From Prochlorococcus marinus XMU1404 (lineage in GTDB: Bacteria; Cyanobacteriota; Cyanobacteriia; PCC-6307; Cyanobiaceae), in assembly GCF_017696175.1 (NCBI RefSeq), contig NZ_JAAORE010000003.1:186001-250000 (forward strand): a DNA stretch of 64,000 bases, written 5' to 3'. Shown here one piece after another: positions 18,366 to 27,562 of the stretch. Under the pieces are notes generated by a model, which saw only the letters and a program-made list of their open reading frames with translations, ran no database searches and was not told where the DNA came from. Position numbers and translations under genes: made by a program. How positions within the stretch are numbered: position 1 is the first letter of the stretch; every line of letters begins with the position of its first letter.

Positions 18366-19598
18366 TTGAAAAATGCAAATTTAAAAATTCTTGAATCATT
18401 ATCACCCAAATATGAAAGGGATAATATCAATTTAGGTTTATCTAGAGTTAAAAAAGTACTTCAAGAACTTGGATTTCCTTGCAAGAATATTCCTGCAATA
18501 CAAATTATTGGAACCAATGGGAAAGGATCAATCGCGGCATATTTAGAAAGTATACTTTTTGAAGCTAAAAAAAATTTTGGTGTTACTACATCTCCTCATC
18601 TTTTTGATGTATGTGAGAGGATTAGAGTTAATAAAAAAATTATAAACAAAGTTGATTTTGAAAAAATCTATAACTTTATTGAAAAAAATTATTCAACATG
18701 TAAATTGACTCCTTTTGAAAAAATAATTTGCTGCGCACTAAAATTTTTTGACAATGAAAAAGTTGAATTGCTTATTCTTGAGGCTGGTTTAGGGGGAAGA
18801 TTAGACGCGACAACGGCTCATAAATCTAGACCAATAATTGCTATTGGGAATATTGGCTTAGACCATAAAGAATTCCTTGGAGACACGATTGAAAAAATTG
18901 CTAAGGAAAAACTAGCAGTTATCGAAAAAGACTCAATTGTTATCTCATGCGACCAAAACAGCCGAGTTGAAAAATTAATAAACAAAAAAGTTGAAGAGGT
19001 TGGAGCAGAAATTATCTGGAAAGATTCGATTTCAAACAATTATCAACTTGGATTAAAAGGAGTTTTCCAAAAGCAAAATGCTTCAGTTGCGATTGGAGCA
19101 ATTCAAGCTCTAAATAAGTTAGGATTTAAAATTAAAGAAAAATATATATTTGAAGGTCTTAAAAATACAACTTGGAATGGAAGGCTAGAAATAATAAACT
19201 TTTTAAACAAAAAAATTCTTGTGGATTGTGCACATAATTATCCTGCTGCAAAAGCACTCTCAAATGAGAGGTGTAATTGGGAAAATGAAGAAGAAGGAAT
19301 TTATTGGATTTTAGGTGTCCAAAGACAAAAAGATATGTACGCAATATTAAAAACACTTCTAAAGAAGAATGATCACTTATTACTTGTACCAGTACCAAAC
19401 CAACCTAGTTGGAAATTAAAAGATCTCTATCAGATTAAAGAAATTAACTTTCAAAACATAATTGAGTTTGATAAATTTGAATTTGCCATTGATTATTTAT
19501 TTGCCCTTAAAAAATGGCCTCCTAATCATCCTGTTTTGACTGGTTCTATTTTTTTAGTGGCTGAATTTATTAAATTTGCAAATAAACAGAATTGCTAA
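18366..19598 (+). CDS. folC: Folylpolyglutamate synthase / dihydrofolate synthase
   Basis: FolC joins glutamate to dihydropteroate and to folates. The 410-residue Mur-ligase-fold protein has the ATP loop IIGTNGKGSIAAYLE (about 48-62), TTSPHLFDVCERIRVN, LEAGLGGRLDATTA and GNIGLDHKEFLGDTIE. The C-terminal domain carries LVDCAHNYPAAKAL. The start is TTG at 18366; a later start would cut the N-terminal helix. It lies 11 bp after argD and is probably co-transcribed with it. The last 4 bp overlap the convergent oxidoreductase gene. The call is secure. Confidence 0.95.
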   Translation: MKNANLKILESLSPKYERDNINLGLSRVKKVLQELGFPCKNIPAIQIIGTNGKGSIAAYLESILFEAKKNFGVTTSPHLFDVCERIRVNKKIINKVDFEKIYNFIEKNYSTCKLTPFEKIICCALKFFDNEKVELLILEAGLGGRLDATTAHKSRPIIAIGNIGLDHKEFLGDTIEKIAKEKLAVIEKDSIVISCDQNSRVEKLINKKVEEVGAEIIWKDSISNNYQLGLKGVFQKQNASVAIGAIQALNKLGFKIKEKYIFEGLKNTTWNGRLEIINFLNKKILVDCAHNYPAAKALSNERCNWENEEEGIYWILGVQRQKDMYAILKTLLKKNDHLLLVPVPNQPSWKLKDLYQIKEINFQNIIEFDKFEFAIDYLFALKKWPPNHPVLTGSIFLVAEFIKFANKQNC

Positions 19599-20950
19599 AT
19601 ATTAAATTGTTCTTTTATTTCCCAGCCTTCTAATTTCCCAGGATTTAATAGCCCCTTAGGATCAAATTTGATTTTCGCTTTTACTTGATCAGCATCAACC
19701 ACTCCTAGGCCTCCACCTTCGACAGTTAAAACATGGGGATTAAATATAAACGCACCAAGTTTCTTACAATCTTCCATTATTTCATTTAATTCTTCTACCC
19801 CATTCCACTTTAATACTGGCAAAGCCGCTAATCTGGGTGATCCTTGCTGAGAAACTGCCTCTAAATGCCAAAGAACTTTTTTACCCCATTTTTTTCTCAA
19901 AAAATTAATTAATTCAAGTTCATTATTCAGTGGCAAAAGCATTTGTAAATATGTCCAATTTTTATCCTTAGACCTCATATGTAGAGTTGTATGATTCCAT
20001 ACGACTTCAGAAATTCCATTGACGAGTTTTTCTTCTTCCCCTAGGAGGGTAGATTCAACTTTGAATTTTTTACAAATCAGCTCTATCGTTTTTATTCCTC
20101 CAAGAGTAGATTGAACTAATATCTTGTTATTTCCAGATTTACTTTTAAACCATGTTGGCATTTGATCTACAATTTCATCTTCAAGAATTGCTCCCAGTTT
20201 CAGATCAACTGCTGCACAAGTAAGAGTTTTTAATATTTCTATTGTTTTTTCAAATTCAATACAGTCGATAATTATTGAATACCACTTACGTTTAATATCA
20301 GTGGCAAGTAATAAAGAGGTAATTATTCCATTAGTTCCATAAGCATGATTTAAAGGTTCGGATTCTTCAGCATCAAATTTTATTAATACAGGTTTTTCAT
20401 TCATCGTCACTGCCTCTAAACCTATAAGATTGCCAGGATCTCTTAAAAATCCCCACCTAATGGAGCCAATACCTCCTGATCCACCAGCAATAAAGCCTCC
20501 AATTGTAGCGGTTTTCCAAGTACTAGGCAGCAACCTTAGTTCTCTCCCATATTTCTCTAATTGTTTATTCAAATCTCCCATGACACAGCCAGACTGTACT
20601 TTCACAAAACCTGTATCAGGATCAAATTCTTCTATTTTATTAAAGTGACTCATCTGCATCACAACTCCTTTAAAAAGAGGGACCGCTTGTCCATAATTAC
20701 CTGTACCTGAACCTCTAAGAGTAAGAGGGATAGAAAATTTCCAACAAATTTCTGCTACTTTCTTTAACGCATTATGATCAATAGGTCTTACTACCAAATC
20801 AGCAATACATCCATCTAATTTTTCAGTAAGGATTGGAGAGTAGTTATAAAAATCTTTTGAGAGTCTTTTTAAGTCGGATTGGCTTTCAATAATCTCTAAG
20901 TTTTTGACTTCCCTAAATTTGTCTATAAATTTAAGATTATTTGTTGTCAT
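19595..20950 (-). CDS. FAD-binding oxidoreductase (GlcD / FAD-linked oxidase family)
   Basis: This is a 451-residue flavoenzyme of the PCMH type. The FAD-binding half contains LVVRPIDHNALKKVAEIC, PLTLRGSGTGNYGQAV (about 93-108) and TATIGGFIAGGSGGIGS (about 155-171). The C-terminal cap ends in VVDADQVKAKIKFDPKGLLNPGKL, the usual closing signature of D-lactate/glycolate dehydrogenases. The substrate is unknown. Glycolate is possible in a photorespiring cyanobacterium, but partner subunits GlcE and GlcF are absent nearby. It is preceded on the same strand by the deaminase-like gene (39 bp). The family is sure; the reaction is not. Confidence 0.85.
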   Translation of the reverse strand: MTTNNLKFIDKFREVKNLEIIESQSDLKRLSKDFYNYSPILTEKLDGCIADLVVRPIDHNALKKVAEICWKFSIPLTLRGSGTGNYGQAVPLFKGVVMQMSHFNKIEEFDPDTGFVKVQSGCVMGDLNKQLEKYGRELRLLPSTWKTATIGGFIAGGSGGIGSIRWGFLRDPGNLIGLEAVTMNEKPVLIKFDAEESEPLNHAYGTNGIITSLLLATDIKRKWYSIIIDCIEFEKTIEILKTLTCAAVDLKLGAILEDEIVDQMPTWFKSKSGNNKILVQSTLGGIKTIELICKKFKVESTLLGEEEKLVNGISEVVWNHTTLHMRSKDKNWTYLQMLLPLNNELELINFLRKKWGKKVLWHLEAVSQQGSPRLAALPVLKWNGVEELNEIMEDCKKLGAFIFNPHVLTVEGGGLGVVDADQVKAKIKFDPKGLLNPGKLEGWEIKEQFNI

Positions 20951-20989
20951 TAATAAATGTTTTTTTGTTTTATCTATAAATTTAGACGA

Positions 20990-22225
20990 TTAGCAATGTA
21001 AATCGCCTTTTATAAATACTTTTCTTTTTAAAGAGCTCGAAAAAACATCAGCCCAACTTTGTGCCTCCAAAATTACAAAGTCAGCAGGGCAGCCCTTTTT
21101 AATTAAACCATCCCATTTTAGGTTTAATAATCTGCTTGGAGCTAAAAAAATAGAAGACAAAGTCATTCTCTCCCAAGGATTTAGTTGAAGCATAGGTATT
21201 GCGCAAGACAACATATAAAAAGGGTCAAAATTACCAAATGGGTACCAAGGATCTTGAACGTTATCACTACCTAGAGATACATCCACATGTGAATTTTGCA
21301 ATTGCTTAATTGGCGCAACTGGTCTTTTTAATGGGGTAGTTTTAGTGTATCGATTGAGCAGCCAAAAATTTGTTAGTGGTAAAGCAATAACCTTAATATT
21401 TTTCTTGGCCATTTTTTCGCCTAAATTTAAAATCTCTTTGTGACTTAAAGAAATAAGACTACTCAAATGACTACAAGTAATAGGAATACTATTAATTTTT
21501 AAATTTTCGATGGTCTCTAATAAAACTTTTATTCCTGCTCCAGGCTCAATAATTGATTCATCTATGTGCAAATCAATTTCTAATTTATATTTGCTCGCTA
21601 GAAGAAGCATCTTTGAGAGAAATTTACTTGTATCTTTTTTATTAAAAGGAGGAACAATAACACCACCTAAAATGCCTCCATTAGAGGAAAATATTTTTGC
21701 TAACTCTTCTCCACTAGAAGTATCCCAGAATTCCAATGGGGCTAGAGCAACGAATTGCAATGTAAGCTCAGATGAAAACTTTTTTTGTAATTTAAAAAGT
21801 TCAATCCAAATATCCATCGATTGACTTTTGTATGTATCAATATGACTTCTAATAGCTCGGTATCCATTATGTATGGCAAGTTTTAATGATTTCTCAACTC
21901 TCTTAAGAACCTTATCTGAAGTTCTAGTTTTATGTTCTTCAAGATTTACTGATAATGCTCCTCCATAGTTTGATTCCAGATTAGGAAAATTTGCCCACGT
22001 AAAAGATTTGTCAAAATGCGAATGGGTTTCAACAAACCTTGGAAATAAAATATTTTTTGGTTTAGTAACTTTATTTTGTAAAGGCTTTAACTCAGAAACA
22101 AATCCATCCTCCCAACTAATGGAAACTGAACATAAATCCTCTACATCAATAATGAGGTTATCTAAATCTTCTATTAAAAAAAGGCTTCTGGGAATAAGAA
22201 CCTCAGCTTTGCCGGAATTACTCAA
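20990..22225 (-). CDS. Amidohydrolase related to cytosine deaminase
   Basis: A metal-dependent hydrolase of 411 residues. The family ligands are present in order: ETHSHFDKSF near residue 65, the HID of RSHIDTYK, IDLHIDES, ITCSHLSS and LGSDNVQDPWYPFG near 320-333. This set matches the CodA-like branch, which deaminates cytosine or related rings. The substrate cannot be fixed from sequence alone, and isoguanine or creatinine-type rings are alternatives. The start is TTG. The gene is upstream of and probably co-transcribed with the FAD oxidoreductase. A salvage enzyme in so small a genome suggests nitrogen scavenging, which is inference. Confidence 0.8.
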   Translation of the reverse strand: MSNSGKAEVLIPRSLFLIEDLDNLIIDVEDLCSVSISWEDGFVSELKPLQNKVTKPKNILFPRFVETHSHFDKSFTWANFPNLESNYGGALSVNLEEHKTRTSDKVLKRVEKSLKLAIHNGYRAIRSHIDTYKSQSMDIWIELFKLQKKFSSELTLQFVALAPLEFWDTSSGEELAKIFSSNGGILGGVIVPPFNKKDTSKFLSKMLLLASKYKLEIDLHIDESIIEPGAGIKVLLETIENLKINSIPITCSHLSSLISLSHKEILNLGEKMAKKNIKVIALPLTNFWLLNRYTKTTPLKRPVAPIKQLQNSHVDVSLGSDNVQDPWYPFGNFDPFYMLSCAIPMLQLNPWERMTLSSIFLAPSRLLNLKWDGLIKKGCPADFVILEAQSWADVFSSSLKRKVFIKGDLHC

Positions 22226-22351
22226 AGTTTTAAATTTTCTTTTATTTTAAACATAAGAAAACTTTACTGAATTAGAAAATAATTCAAATTTCGCTAAAAG
22301 ATAAAAATAACTATGAAAATTCACCTTAAGTTGTTAAATTTATAAATGTGA

Positions 22352-22425
22352 GGCGGGCGTCGCCAAGTGGTTAAGGCAGCGGCTTGTGGCGCCGCTATTC
22401 GGGGGTTCGAATCCCCTCGCTCGCC
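22352..22425 (+). tRNA. trnH: tRNA-His (anticodon GTG)
   Basis: The acceptor stem GCGGGCG (22353-22359) pairs with CGCTCGC (22418-22424). An extra G at 22352 lies opposite C73, the hallmark of tRNA-His. The anticodon loop CTTGTGG contains GTG. The T arm is GGGGGTTCGAATCCCC. No CCA is encoded. Confidence 0.95.
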
Positions 22426-22497
22426 CTCCAAAAAATTGCAGCAAAATTATTTAACTTGTAATTTTGAATTAATGAATCATAAAAAATTCCTAGCAAA

Positions 22498-23892
22498 GTG
22501 CTAACAAAAACAAAACCAGAAGAAAAAAAATTTCAAAAGAATTCAACTACAGGCAGTTATTGGATAACCACATTTGGATGTCAAATGAATAAGGCTGATT
22601 CAGAGAGAATGGCTGGTACATTAGAAAAAATGGGATATACCAAAGCAGATAATGAATTAAACGCTGATTTGGTCCTATACAATACATGCACTATTAGAGA
22701 TAATGCAGAGCAAAAAGTTTATAGTTTTCTAGGCAGACAGGCAAAAAGAAAACACAAAACACCCAGCTTAAAACTTGTTGTTGCAGGTTGCCTTGCTCAG
22801 CAAGAAGGAGAGTCTTTATTAAGAAGAGTACCAGAACTTGATCTAGTAATGGGACCTCAACACGTCAATAATCTTGAGAACCTTCTGGGGAAAGTTGATG
22901 CAGGAAATCAAGTTGCTGCTACAGAAGAAACCTTCATCTCTGAAGACATTACAAATGCGAGAAGAGAAAGCTCTATTTGTGGCTGGGTTAATATCATTTA
23001 TGGGTGTAATGAAAGATGTTCATATTGTGTAGTTCCTTCTGTCAGAGGAAAAGAACAATCAAGATATCCAAATGCGATAAAAAGTGAGATACAAAATTTA
23101 GCAGATGATAATTTTAAAGAAATTACTCTTTTAGGTCAAAATATTGATGCTTATGGAAGAGATCTTCCAGGAACTACAAAAGAGGGGAGAAAAGAAAATA
23201 CCCTAACTGATCTTTTATACTATATCCATGATGTTGATGGGATTCGTAGAATTAGATTTGCTACTAGCCATCCAAGATATTTTTCAAAAAGATTGATTCA
23301 AGCTTGTTATGAACTTGACAAAGTTTGTGAACATTTCCATATTCCCTTTCAAAGTGGTAATGACGAAATCTTAAAGCAGATGTCCAGAGGATACACTATC
23401 AAAAAGTATAAAAATATCATTGAGAATATAAGATCATTAATGCCAGATGCATCAATTACAGCTGATGCAATAGTTGCTTTCCCAGGAGAAACCGAACAAC
23501 AATATCAAGATACATTGAAACTAATAGCAGATATTGGCTTCGATCAAGTAAACACAGCAGCATACTCTCCAAGACCAAATACCCCTGCAGCAGTTTGGTC
23601 GAATCAACTTTCGGAAGAAGTAAAAAAAACTAGATTGCAAGAAATTAATGCTTTGGTCGAGAAAACTGCTAGAAGAAGAAATCAAAGATACATCAACAAT
23701 ATCGAAAGGGTTTTAATTGAAGGTTTAAATCCAAAAAATTCATCACAAATTATGGGAAGAACTAGAACAAATAGATTAACTTTCGTGGAGATTCCCCAAA
23801 ACATTAAATTTAATTTTTCATTGGGAGATGAGATAGATGTAAGAATAAGTGAAGCAAGATCTTTTTCTTTAACAGGCCAACTTTGTTTATAA
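22498..23892 (+). CDS. miaB: tRNA-2-methylthio-N6-dimethylallyladenosine synthase MiaB
   Basis: MiaB adds a methylthio group to i6A37 of tRNAs that read UNN codons. The 464-residue protein has the N-terminal methylthiotransferase domain with the first cluster cysteine in [14 protein letters not shown] (about 24-37), then [12 protein letters not shown] and [10 protein letters not shown]. The radical-SAM motif is [17 protein letters not shown] (CxxxCxxC). A C-terminal TRAM domain follows. The start is GTG; a hydrophilic N-terminal tail of about 20 residues precedes the domain. ddl starts 9 bp after the stop. The call is secure. Confidence 0.96.
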   Translation: MLTKTKPEEKKFQKNSTTGSYWITTFGCQMNKADSERMAGTLEKMGYTKADNELNADLVLYNTCTIRDNAEQKVYSFLGRQAKRKHKTPSLKLVVAGCLAQQEGESLLRRVPELDLVMGPQHVNNLENLLGKVDAGNQVAATEETFISEDITNARRESSICGWVNIIYGCNERCSYCVVPSVRGKEQSRYPNAIKSEIQNLADDNFKEITLLGQNIDAYGRDLPGTTKEGRKENTLTDLLYYIHDVDGIRRIRFATSHPRYFSKRLIQACYELDKVCEHFHIPFQSGNDEILKQMSRGYTIKKYKNIIENIRSLMPDASITADAIVAFPGETEQQYQDTLKLIADIGFDQVNTAAYSPRPNTPAAVWSNQLSEEVKKTRLQEINALVEKTARRRNQRYINNIERVLIEGLNPKNSSQIMGRTRTNRLTFVEIPQNIKFNFSLGDEIDVRISEARSFSLTGQLCL

Positions 23893-23901
23893 TTTTTCAA
23901 A

Positions 23902-24969
23902 ATGGTTGATAAAAAGAAGAAGTGTATTGGATTGATATTTGGCGGGTTTTCCAATGAACATGAAGTATCGATATCCTCTGCAAAAACAGTTTTTCAAGCA
24001 TTTAATTCAGAGATAAACAAACAACGCTTTAATGTAAAAGCCTTTTACATTAATAGATATGGAGATTGGCTTGATAGTGATTTCTCAGAAAAGATCCTAA
24101 ATGGTGAAATTGAAAACAATACAATAAAAAAATACGGAATTTTTAATCAAGAAAAAATTAACTTCCTAGACAGAATTGAATTTCAAAATGTTGATGTTTG
24201 GTTTCCTCTTCTTCATGGATTTAATGGTGAAGACGGATCAATTCATGGTTTACTAAAATTCACAAAAAAACCTTTAGTTGGATGCGGAATTTTAGGCTCT
24301 GCTCTTGGAATGGATAAAATATTGATGAAATCAATTTTATCAAATCTAAATATTCCACAAGTTAATTATCTAGTTTTTCAAAATGAGAACCTCCATGATA
24401 AAGAAGTAAAAGATAAGTTGATTAATGAGATCTTTAAAAAACTAAATTTTCCTATTTTTGTGAAACCATCTAACTCTGGATCATCTCTTGGTATCTCTAA
24501 GGTAATAAATGAATCAGAAATATTAAAGGCATTAGAAAAGGCTTTGGAAATAGATCCTAGAATCTTAATAGAAGAAGGTCTAGAGGTTAGAGAAATTGAA
24601 TGCGGAATAATTGGAAATTCAAAACTATTAACCTCTGAGATAGGGGAAGTGAAGTACGAGAGTGATTGGTATGATTACAATTCAAAATATAATTCAAATA
24701 ACAAGATAACTATCCCAGCCGAAATAGATTCTAAAATTACCAAACAAATTAAAGAAATTGCTATTCAAAGTTGTAGAGCACTAAATATTTATGGTTTTGC
24801 AAGAGTAGATTTCTTTTTAGAAAAATCTTCAAATAAAATTTTGTTAAACGAAATAAATACAATTCCTGGTTTTACAAAAAACAGTATGTTTCCAATGCTT
24901 TGGAAAGCTTCAGGTTTAAATATTGAGCAACTTGTGGCTAAACTGGTAGATATATCTTTAGAATTATAA
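23902..24969 (+). CDS. ddl: D-alanine--D-alanine ligase
   Basis: Ddl makes the D-Ala-D-Ala dipeptide for peptidoglycan. The 355-residue ATP-grasp enzyme begins IGLIFGGFSNEHEVSISSA. It has LLHGFNGEDGSIHGLL, GSALGMDKILMK, FPIFVKPSNSGSSLGISKV and the metal-binding end FLLNEINTIPGFTKNSMFP-type segment (the first part reads KILLNEINTIPGFT). It heads a run ddl, a small membrane protein, ftsQ, ftsZ, a fragment of the classical division and cell-wall cluster. The call is secure. Confidence 0.96.
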   Translation: MVDKKKKCIGLIFGGFSNEHEVSISSAKTVFQAFNSEINKQRFNVKAFYINRYGDWLDSDFSEKILNGEIENNTIKKYGIFNQEKINFLDRIEFQNVDVWFPLLHGFNGEDGSIHGLLKFTKKPLVGCGILGSALGMDKILMKSILSNLNIPQVNYLVFQNENLHDKEVKDKLINEIFKKLNFPIFVKPSNSGSSLGISKVINESEILKALEKALEIDPRILIEEGLEVREIECGIIGNSKLLTSEIGEVKYESDWYDYNSKYNSNNKITIPAEIDSKITKQIKEIAIQSCRALNIYGFARVDFFLEKSSNKILLNEINTIPGFTKNSMFPMLWKASGLNIEQLVAKLVDISLEL

Positions 24970-24979
24970 TTCAAATCAA

Positions 24980-25390
24980 ATGTTGCATGGACTTCTTTGG
25001 TTACCATTACTTATAATCTTCATTTTATTAACTGCTCTGGGATGGTTAGAAAGAAGAAGGCAAAATCTTTTTAGGAACTGGGCTAATGGATCTGAACTTT
25101 GTAAGTTAGATAGTTCAAGCGCTGCGTCCCTAAAAGATGGGGAATTGAGATGGAGCGCATTTGAAGCTGGTACATTTGAAGATAAAGACAGTTTCATAAT
25201 AAAGAAACTTGAATTGGTCGAATTAATGGCGCTAACTTCAGGAGAAGCTCCTCTAACAAGCGAGTCTCAAGGAAAGTGCAGGCTTAGACTGGTAGGTGAT
25301 GGGAAAGAGATGGATGTGCCATTTTCAGATGCAGAGAAAGCGAGAGAATGGATGGACAAATTGATGGAAAAAGCTCGATGTGATTTGTGA
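24980..25390 (+). CDS. Conserved cyanobacterial small membrane protein between ddl and ftsQ
   Basis: A 136-residue protein with one N-terminal membrane helix (LLWLPLLIIFILLTALGWL, about 5-23) and a basic stretch ERRRQNLFRNW. A soluble domain of about 100 residues includes LKDGELRWSAFEAGTF and ends in an amphipathic helix DAEKAREWMDKLMEKA. It starts at ATG 10 bp after ddl, and its stop overlaps the ftsQ GTG start by 4 bp, so it is translationally coupled to ftsQ. I do not recognise a named family. Position suggests a part in division or wall synthesis; this is inference only. Confidence 0.75.
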   Translation: MLHGLLWLPLLIIFILLTALGWLERRRQNLFRNWANGSELCKLDSSSAASLKDGELRWSAFEAGTFEDKDSFIIKKLELVELMALTSGEAPLTSESQGKCRLRLVGDGKEMDVPFSDAEKAREWMDKLMEKARCDL

Positions 25391-26112
25391 ATAACCAAAA
25401 AAAAACTAACAATAGAAACTTTTTATTTCTAATTTTATTTTTATTATCAACAAGCTTAGTAAGTCTAAAAACTTTAAAAAAGGTATATATTCAGGACATA
25501 AGGATCTCTGGTAGTAAATTTTTCTCAAAGAATGATTTAGTAAATAATTCATCTTTAAAATTTCCAATCCGCTTAATTTTTATTCAAGCTAAGGTTCTAG
25601 AAAAAGAATTAAAACAAAATTTATCGCTTAAAAATGTTTCGGTAAGTAGACAAATATTCCCTTTTGGTTTGGAAGTTCAAGTTAATACTAGAACCCCAAT
25701 TGCTTACGGTGAAAGAATAATTAATAACGAAAAAATATTAGGTTTTATTGATCAAGATGGAATTTTTATCGATCAACAAAATGTAGACAAAAAAAATTTG
25801 GATAAAATAACCATAAAAGTTGTTGGATGGGAAGAAAAATTTAAAAGAACATTATCTGAAATTTTTATTACCCAAGAGAATTATGAATTTGAGTTAGTTA
25901 ATATTACTTTTTCTCCCAATGGGTTTCTTACTATTGAGGAAAAAGATTTAAAAACAATCTTCCTTGGTTTTAATCCAAATTTAATAAGCTATCAATTACA
26001 AATAATCAATAACTTAAAAAATGAATTTAAGAAAAATAATTTTTCTGAAAAAATAGATAATATTGATCTTACTGATCCAAACAAACCAAAAATAAAAGTG
26101 TTCAAACCCTAA
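25387..26112 (+). CDS. ftsQ: Cell division protein FtsQ (POTRA domain)
   Basis: FtsQ is a bitopic divisome scaffold. The 241-residue protein has a short cytoplasmic tail and a membrane helix (FLFLILFLLSTSLVSL, about 10-25). A POTRA domain follows, starting VYIQDIRISGSKFFSKNDLV, and then a beta domain with VQVNTRTPIAYG and LGFIDQDGIFID. The start is GTG, overlapping the preceding gene. The sequence is divergent, as FtsQ usually is, but order and position before ftsZ support the call. Cyanobacterial FtsQ links FtsZ-ring proteins such as ZipN to the septal wall machinery. Confidence 0.88.
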   Translation: MNNQKKTNNRNFLFLILFLLSTSLVSLKTLKKVYIQDIRISGSKFFSKNDLVNNSSLKFPIRLIFIQAKVLEKELKQNLSLKNVSVSRQIFPFGLEVQVNTRTPIAYGERIINNEKILGFIDQDGIFIDQQNVDKKNLDKITIKVVGWEEKFKRTLSEIFITQENYEFELVNITFSPNGFLTIEEKDLKTIFLGFNPNLISYQLQIINNLKNEFKKNNFSEKIDNIDLTDPNKPKIKVFKP

Positions 26113-26182
26113 TATTTGGGAATGGATTTTAAATAATTTTTTTTAATTAATGTAGTGTTGGTAAGGGTTTAGCATTTAAAAC

Positions 26183-26207
26183 AAAATATTTATTAAATAA
26201 ATATTTT
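26183..26207. repeat. Perfect 25-bp AT palindrome upstream of ftsZ
   Basis: Two 12-base arms, AAAATATTTATT and AATAAATATTTT, flank a single A. The centre is about 95 bp before the ftsZ ATG, in the 178-bp gap after ftsQ. It could be an operator for a dimeric regulator or a weak hairpin in the ftsZ leader. It contains no G or C, so part of the symmetry may come from base composition. Confidence 0.6.
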
Positions 26208-26290
26208 AAGCATTTTCCTCAATAAATCCTACAGATGAGCTTAGTGAGTTCATAATGCACCCAATACTAGTATTAGATCCCTAATTAGAG

Positions 26291-27406
26291 ATGAGCTTCG
26301 GTAACAATCCAAACTTTGATCAATCGAGAGAAATCCTTCCAAGTCAAAATGCCAAGATAGAAGTAATTGGCGTAGGTGGTGGTGGAAGCAACGCAGTAAA
26401 CAGAATGATAGATAGTGATCTAGGAGGTGTATCTTTCCGAGTGCTTAATACTGATGCTCAAGCACTCTTACAATCATCAGCGGAAAGGAGAGTTCAATTA
26501 GGTCAAAATTTAACAAGAGGGCTCGGAGCAGGGGGAAATCCCAGTATCGGCCAAAAAGCAGCTGAAGAATCAAAAGAAGAGCTTCAACAAGCCTTAGATG
26601 CATCTGATTTGGTTTTTATAGCTGCAGGCATGGGTGGAGGTACAGGTACAGGAGCTGCTCCAGTTGTGGCTGAGGTCGCTAAGCAAAGTGGCGCTTTAAC
26701 TGTAGGTATAGTTACTAAACCATTTTCTTTTGAAGGCAAAAGGAGAATGCGTCAAGCTGAGGAGGGTATTGCTAGATTAGCTGAAAATGTTGACACTTTA
26801 ATTGTCATTCCCAATGATCGTTTAAAGGAAGTCGCTTCGGGTGCTTCTATTCAAGAGGCATTCAGGAATGCTGATGATGTTCTTCGAATGGGTGTAAAAG
26901 GTATAAGTGAAATCATCACCTGCCCTGGTCAAATTAATGTTGACTTTGCCGATGTAAGATCAGTTATGACTGAGGCAGGATCAGCCCTTCTTGGTATGGG
27001 TATAGGTTCTGGACGTTCTAGAGCTTTAGAGGCTGCTCAGGCTGCTATAAACAGTCCATTGCTTGAGGCAGGCAGGATAGATGGTGCTAAAGGATGTGTT
27101 GTAAATATCACTGGTGGAAAAGATTTGACACTAGATGATGTAAATGCAGTTGGAGAAGTTATTAGTGAGGTTGTTGATCAAGATGCAAATATCATCTTGG
27201 GTACAGCTATAAACGAATCAATGGAAGGTGAAGTACAAGTCACTATAATCGCAACTGGCTTCGACACCAATCAACCACTTAAGCAACAAAGACTTAAAAA
27301 CAGATTATCAAATACTCCTCTTTATAATTTTTCTGATAACAAAGACAGTGGAGCAAATATTCCAGAATTCCTGAGATTAAGGCAAAATAAAAAAGATATA
27401 GAGTAA
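26291..27406 (+). CDS. ftsZ: Cell division GTPase FtsZ
   Basis: FtsZ is the tubulin-like protein that forms the division ring. The 371-residue protein has [19 protein letters not shown] (about 22-40) and the tubulin signature [14 protein letters not shown] (about 112-125). The T7 loop [11 protein letters not shown] and [20 protein letters not shown] follow. A variable linker ends in the conserved C-terminal peptide IPEFLRLR, the docking site for ring partners. The 178-bp upstream gap, with its palindrome, suggests ftsZ has its own promoter apart from ftsQ. The start at 26291 leaves a short N-terminal tail, as in other cyanobacteria. Confidence 0.98.
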   Translation: MSFGNNPNFDQSREILPSQNAKIEVIGVGGGGSNAVNRMIDSDLGGVSFRVLNTDAQALLQSSAERRVQLGQNLTRGLGAGGNPSIGQKAAEESKEELQQALDASDLVFIAAGMGGGTGTGAAPVVAEVAKQSGALTVGIVTKPFSFEGKRRMRQAEEGIARLAENVDTLIVIPNDRLKEVASGASIQEAFRNADDVLRMGVKGISEIITCPGQINVDFADVRSVMTEAGSALLGMGIGSGRSRALEAAQAAINSPLLEAGRIDGAKGCVVNITGGKDLTLDDVNAVGEVISEVVDQDANIILGTAINESMEGEVQVTIIATGFDTNQPLKQQRLKNRLSNTPLYNFSDNKDSGANIPEFLRLRQNKKDIE

Positions 27407-27420
27407 TAGGTAAAATAAAG

Positions 27421-27517
27421 TGACTCGGTTATCTCGCCTGCCTCAAGCATCCCTTGTGGCTGCTACCTTCCGATCCTGACCAGGTTTGGGCGTTAAAACC
27501 GCGAAAGGCCGAGTCAT
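27421..27517 (-). ncRNA. ffs: Signal recognition particle RNA, small bacterial (4.5S) type
   Basis: Read on the minus strand, GACTCGG near the 5' end pairs with CCGAGTC at the 3' end. The apical part contains the conserved GGTCAGGATCGGAAGGTAGCAGCC with the GGAA tetraloop, the Ffh-binding hairpin. Length is about 97 bases. A TAAAAT box lies just upstream on the minus strand, a likely -10 element. The gene points toward the 3' end of ftsZ and away from panB. Its protein partner ffh is at the left edge of the window. Confidence 0.93.
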
Positions 27518-27562
27518 CGCTATTTTAGCAATTTTTGATTAAAAAAGATACATAAATTTCTT

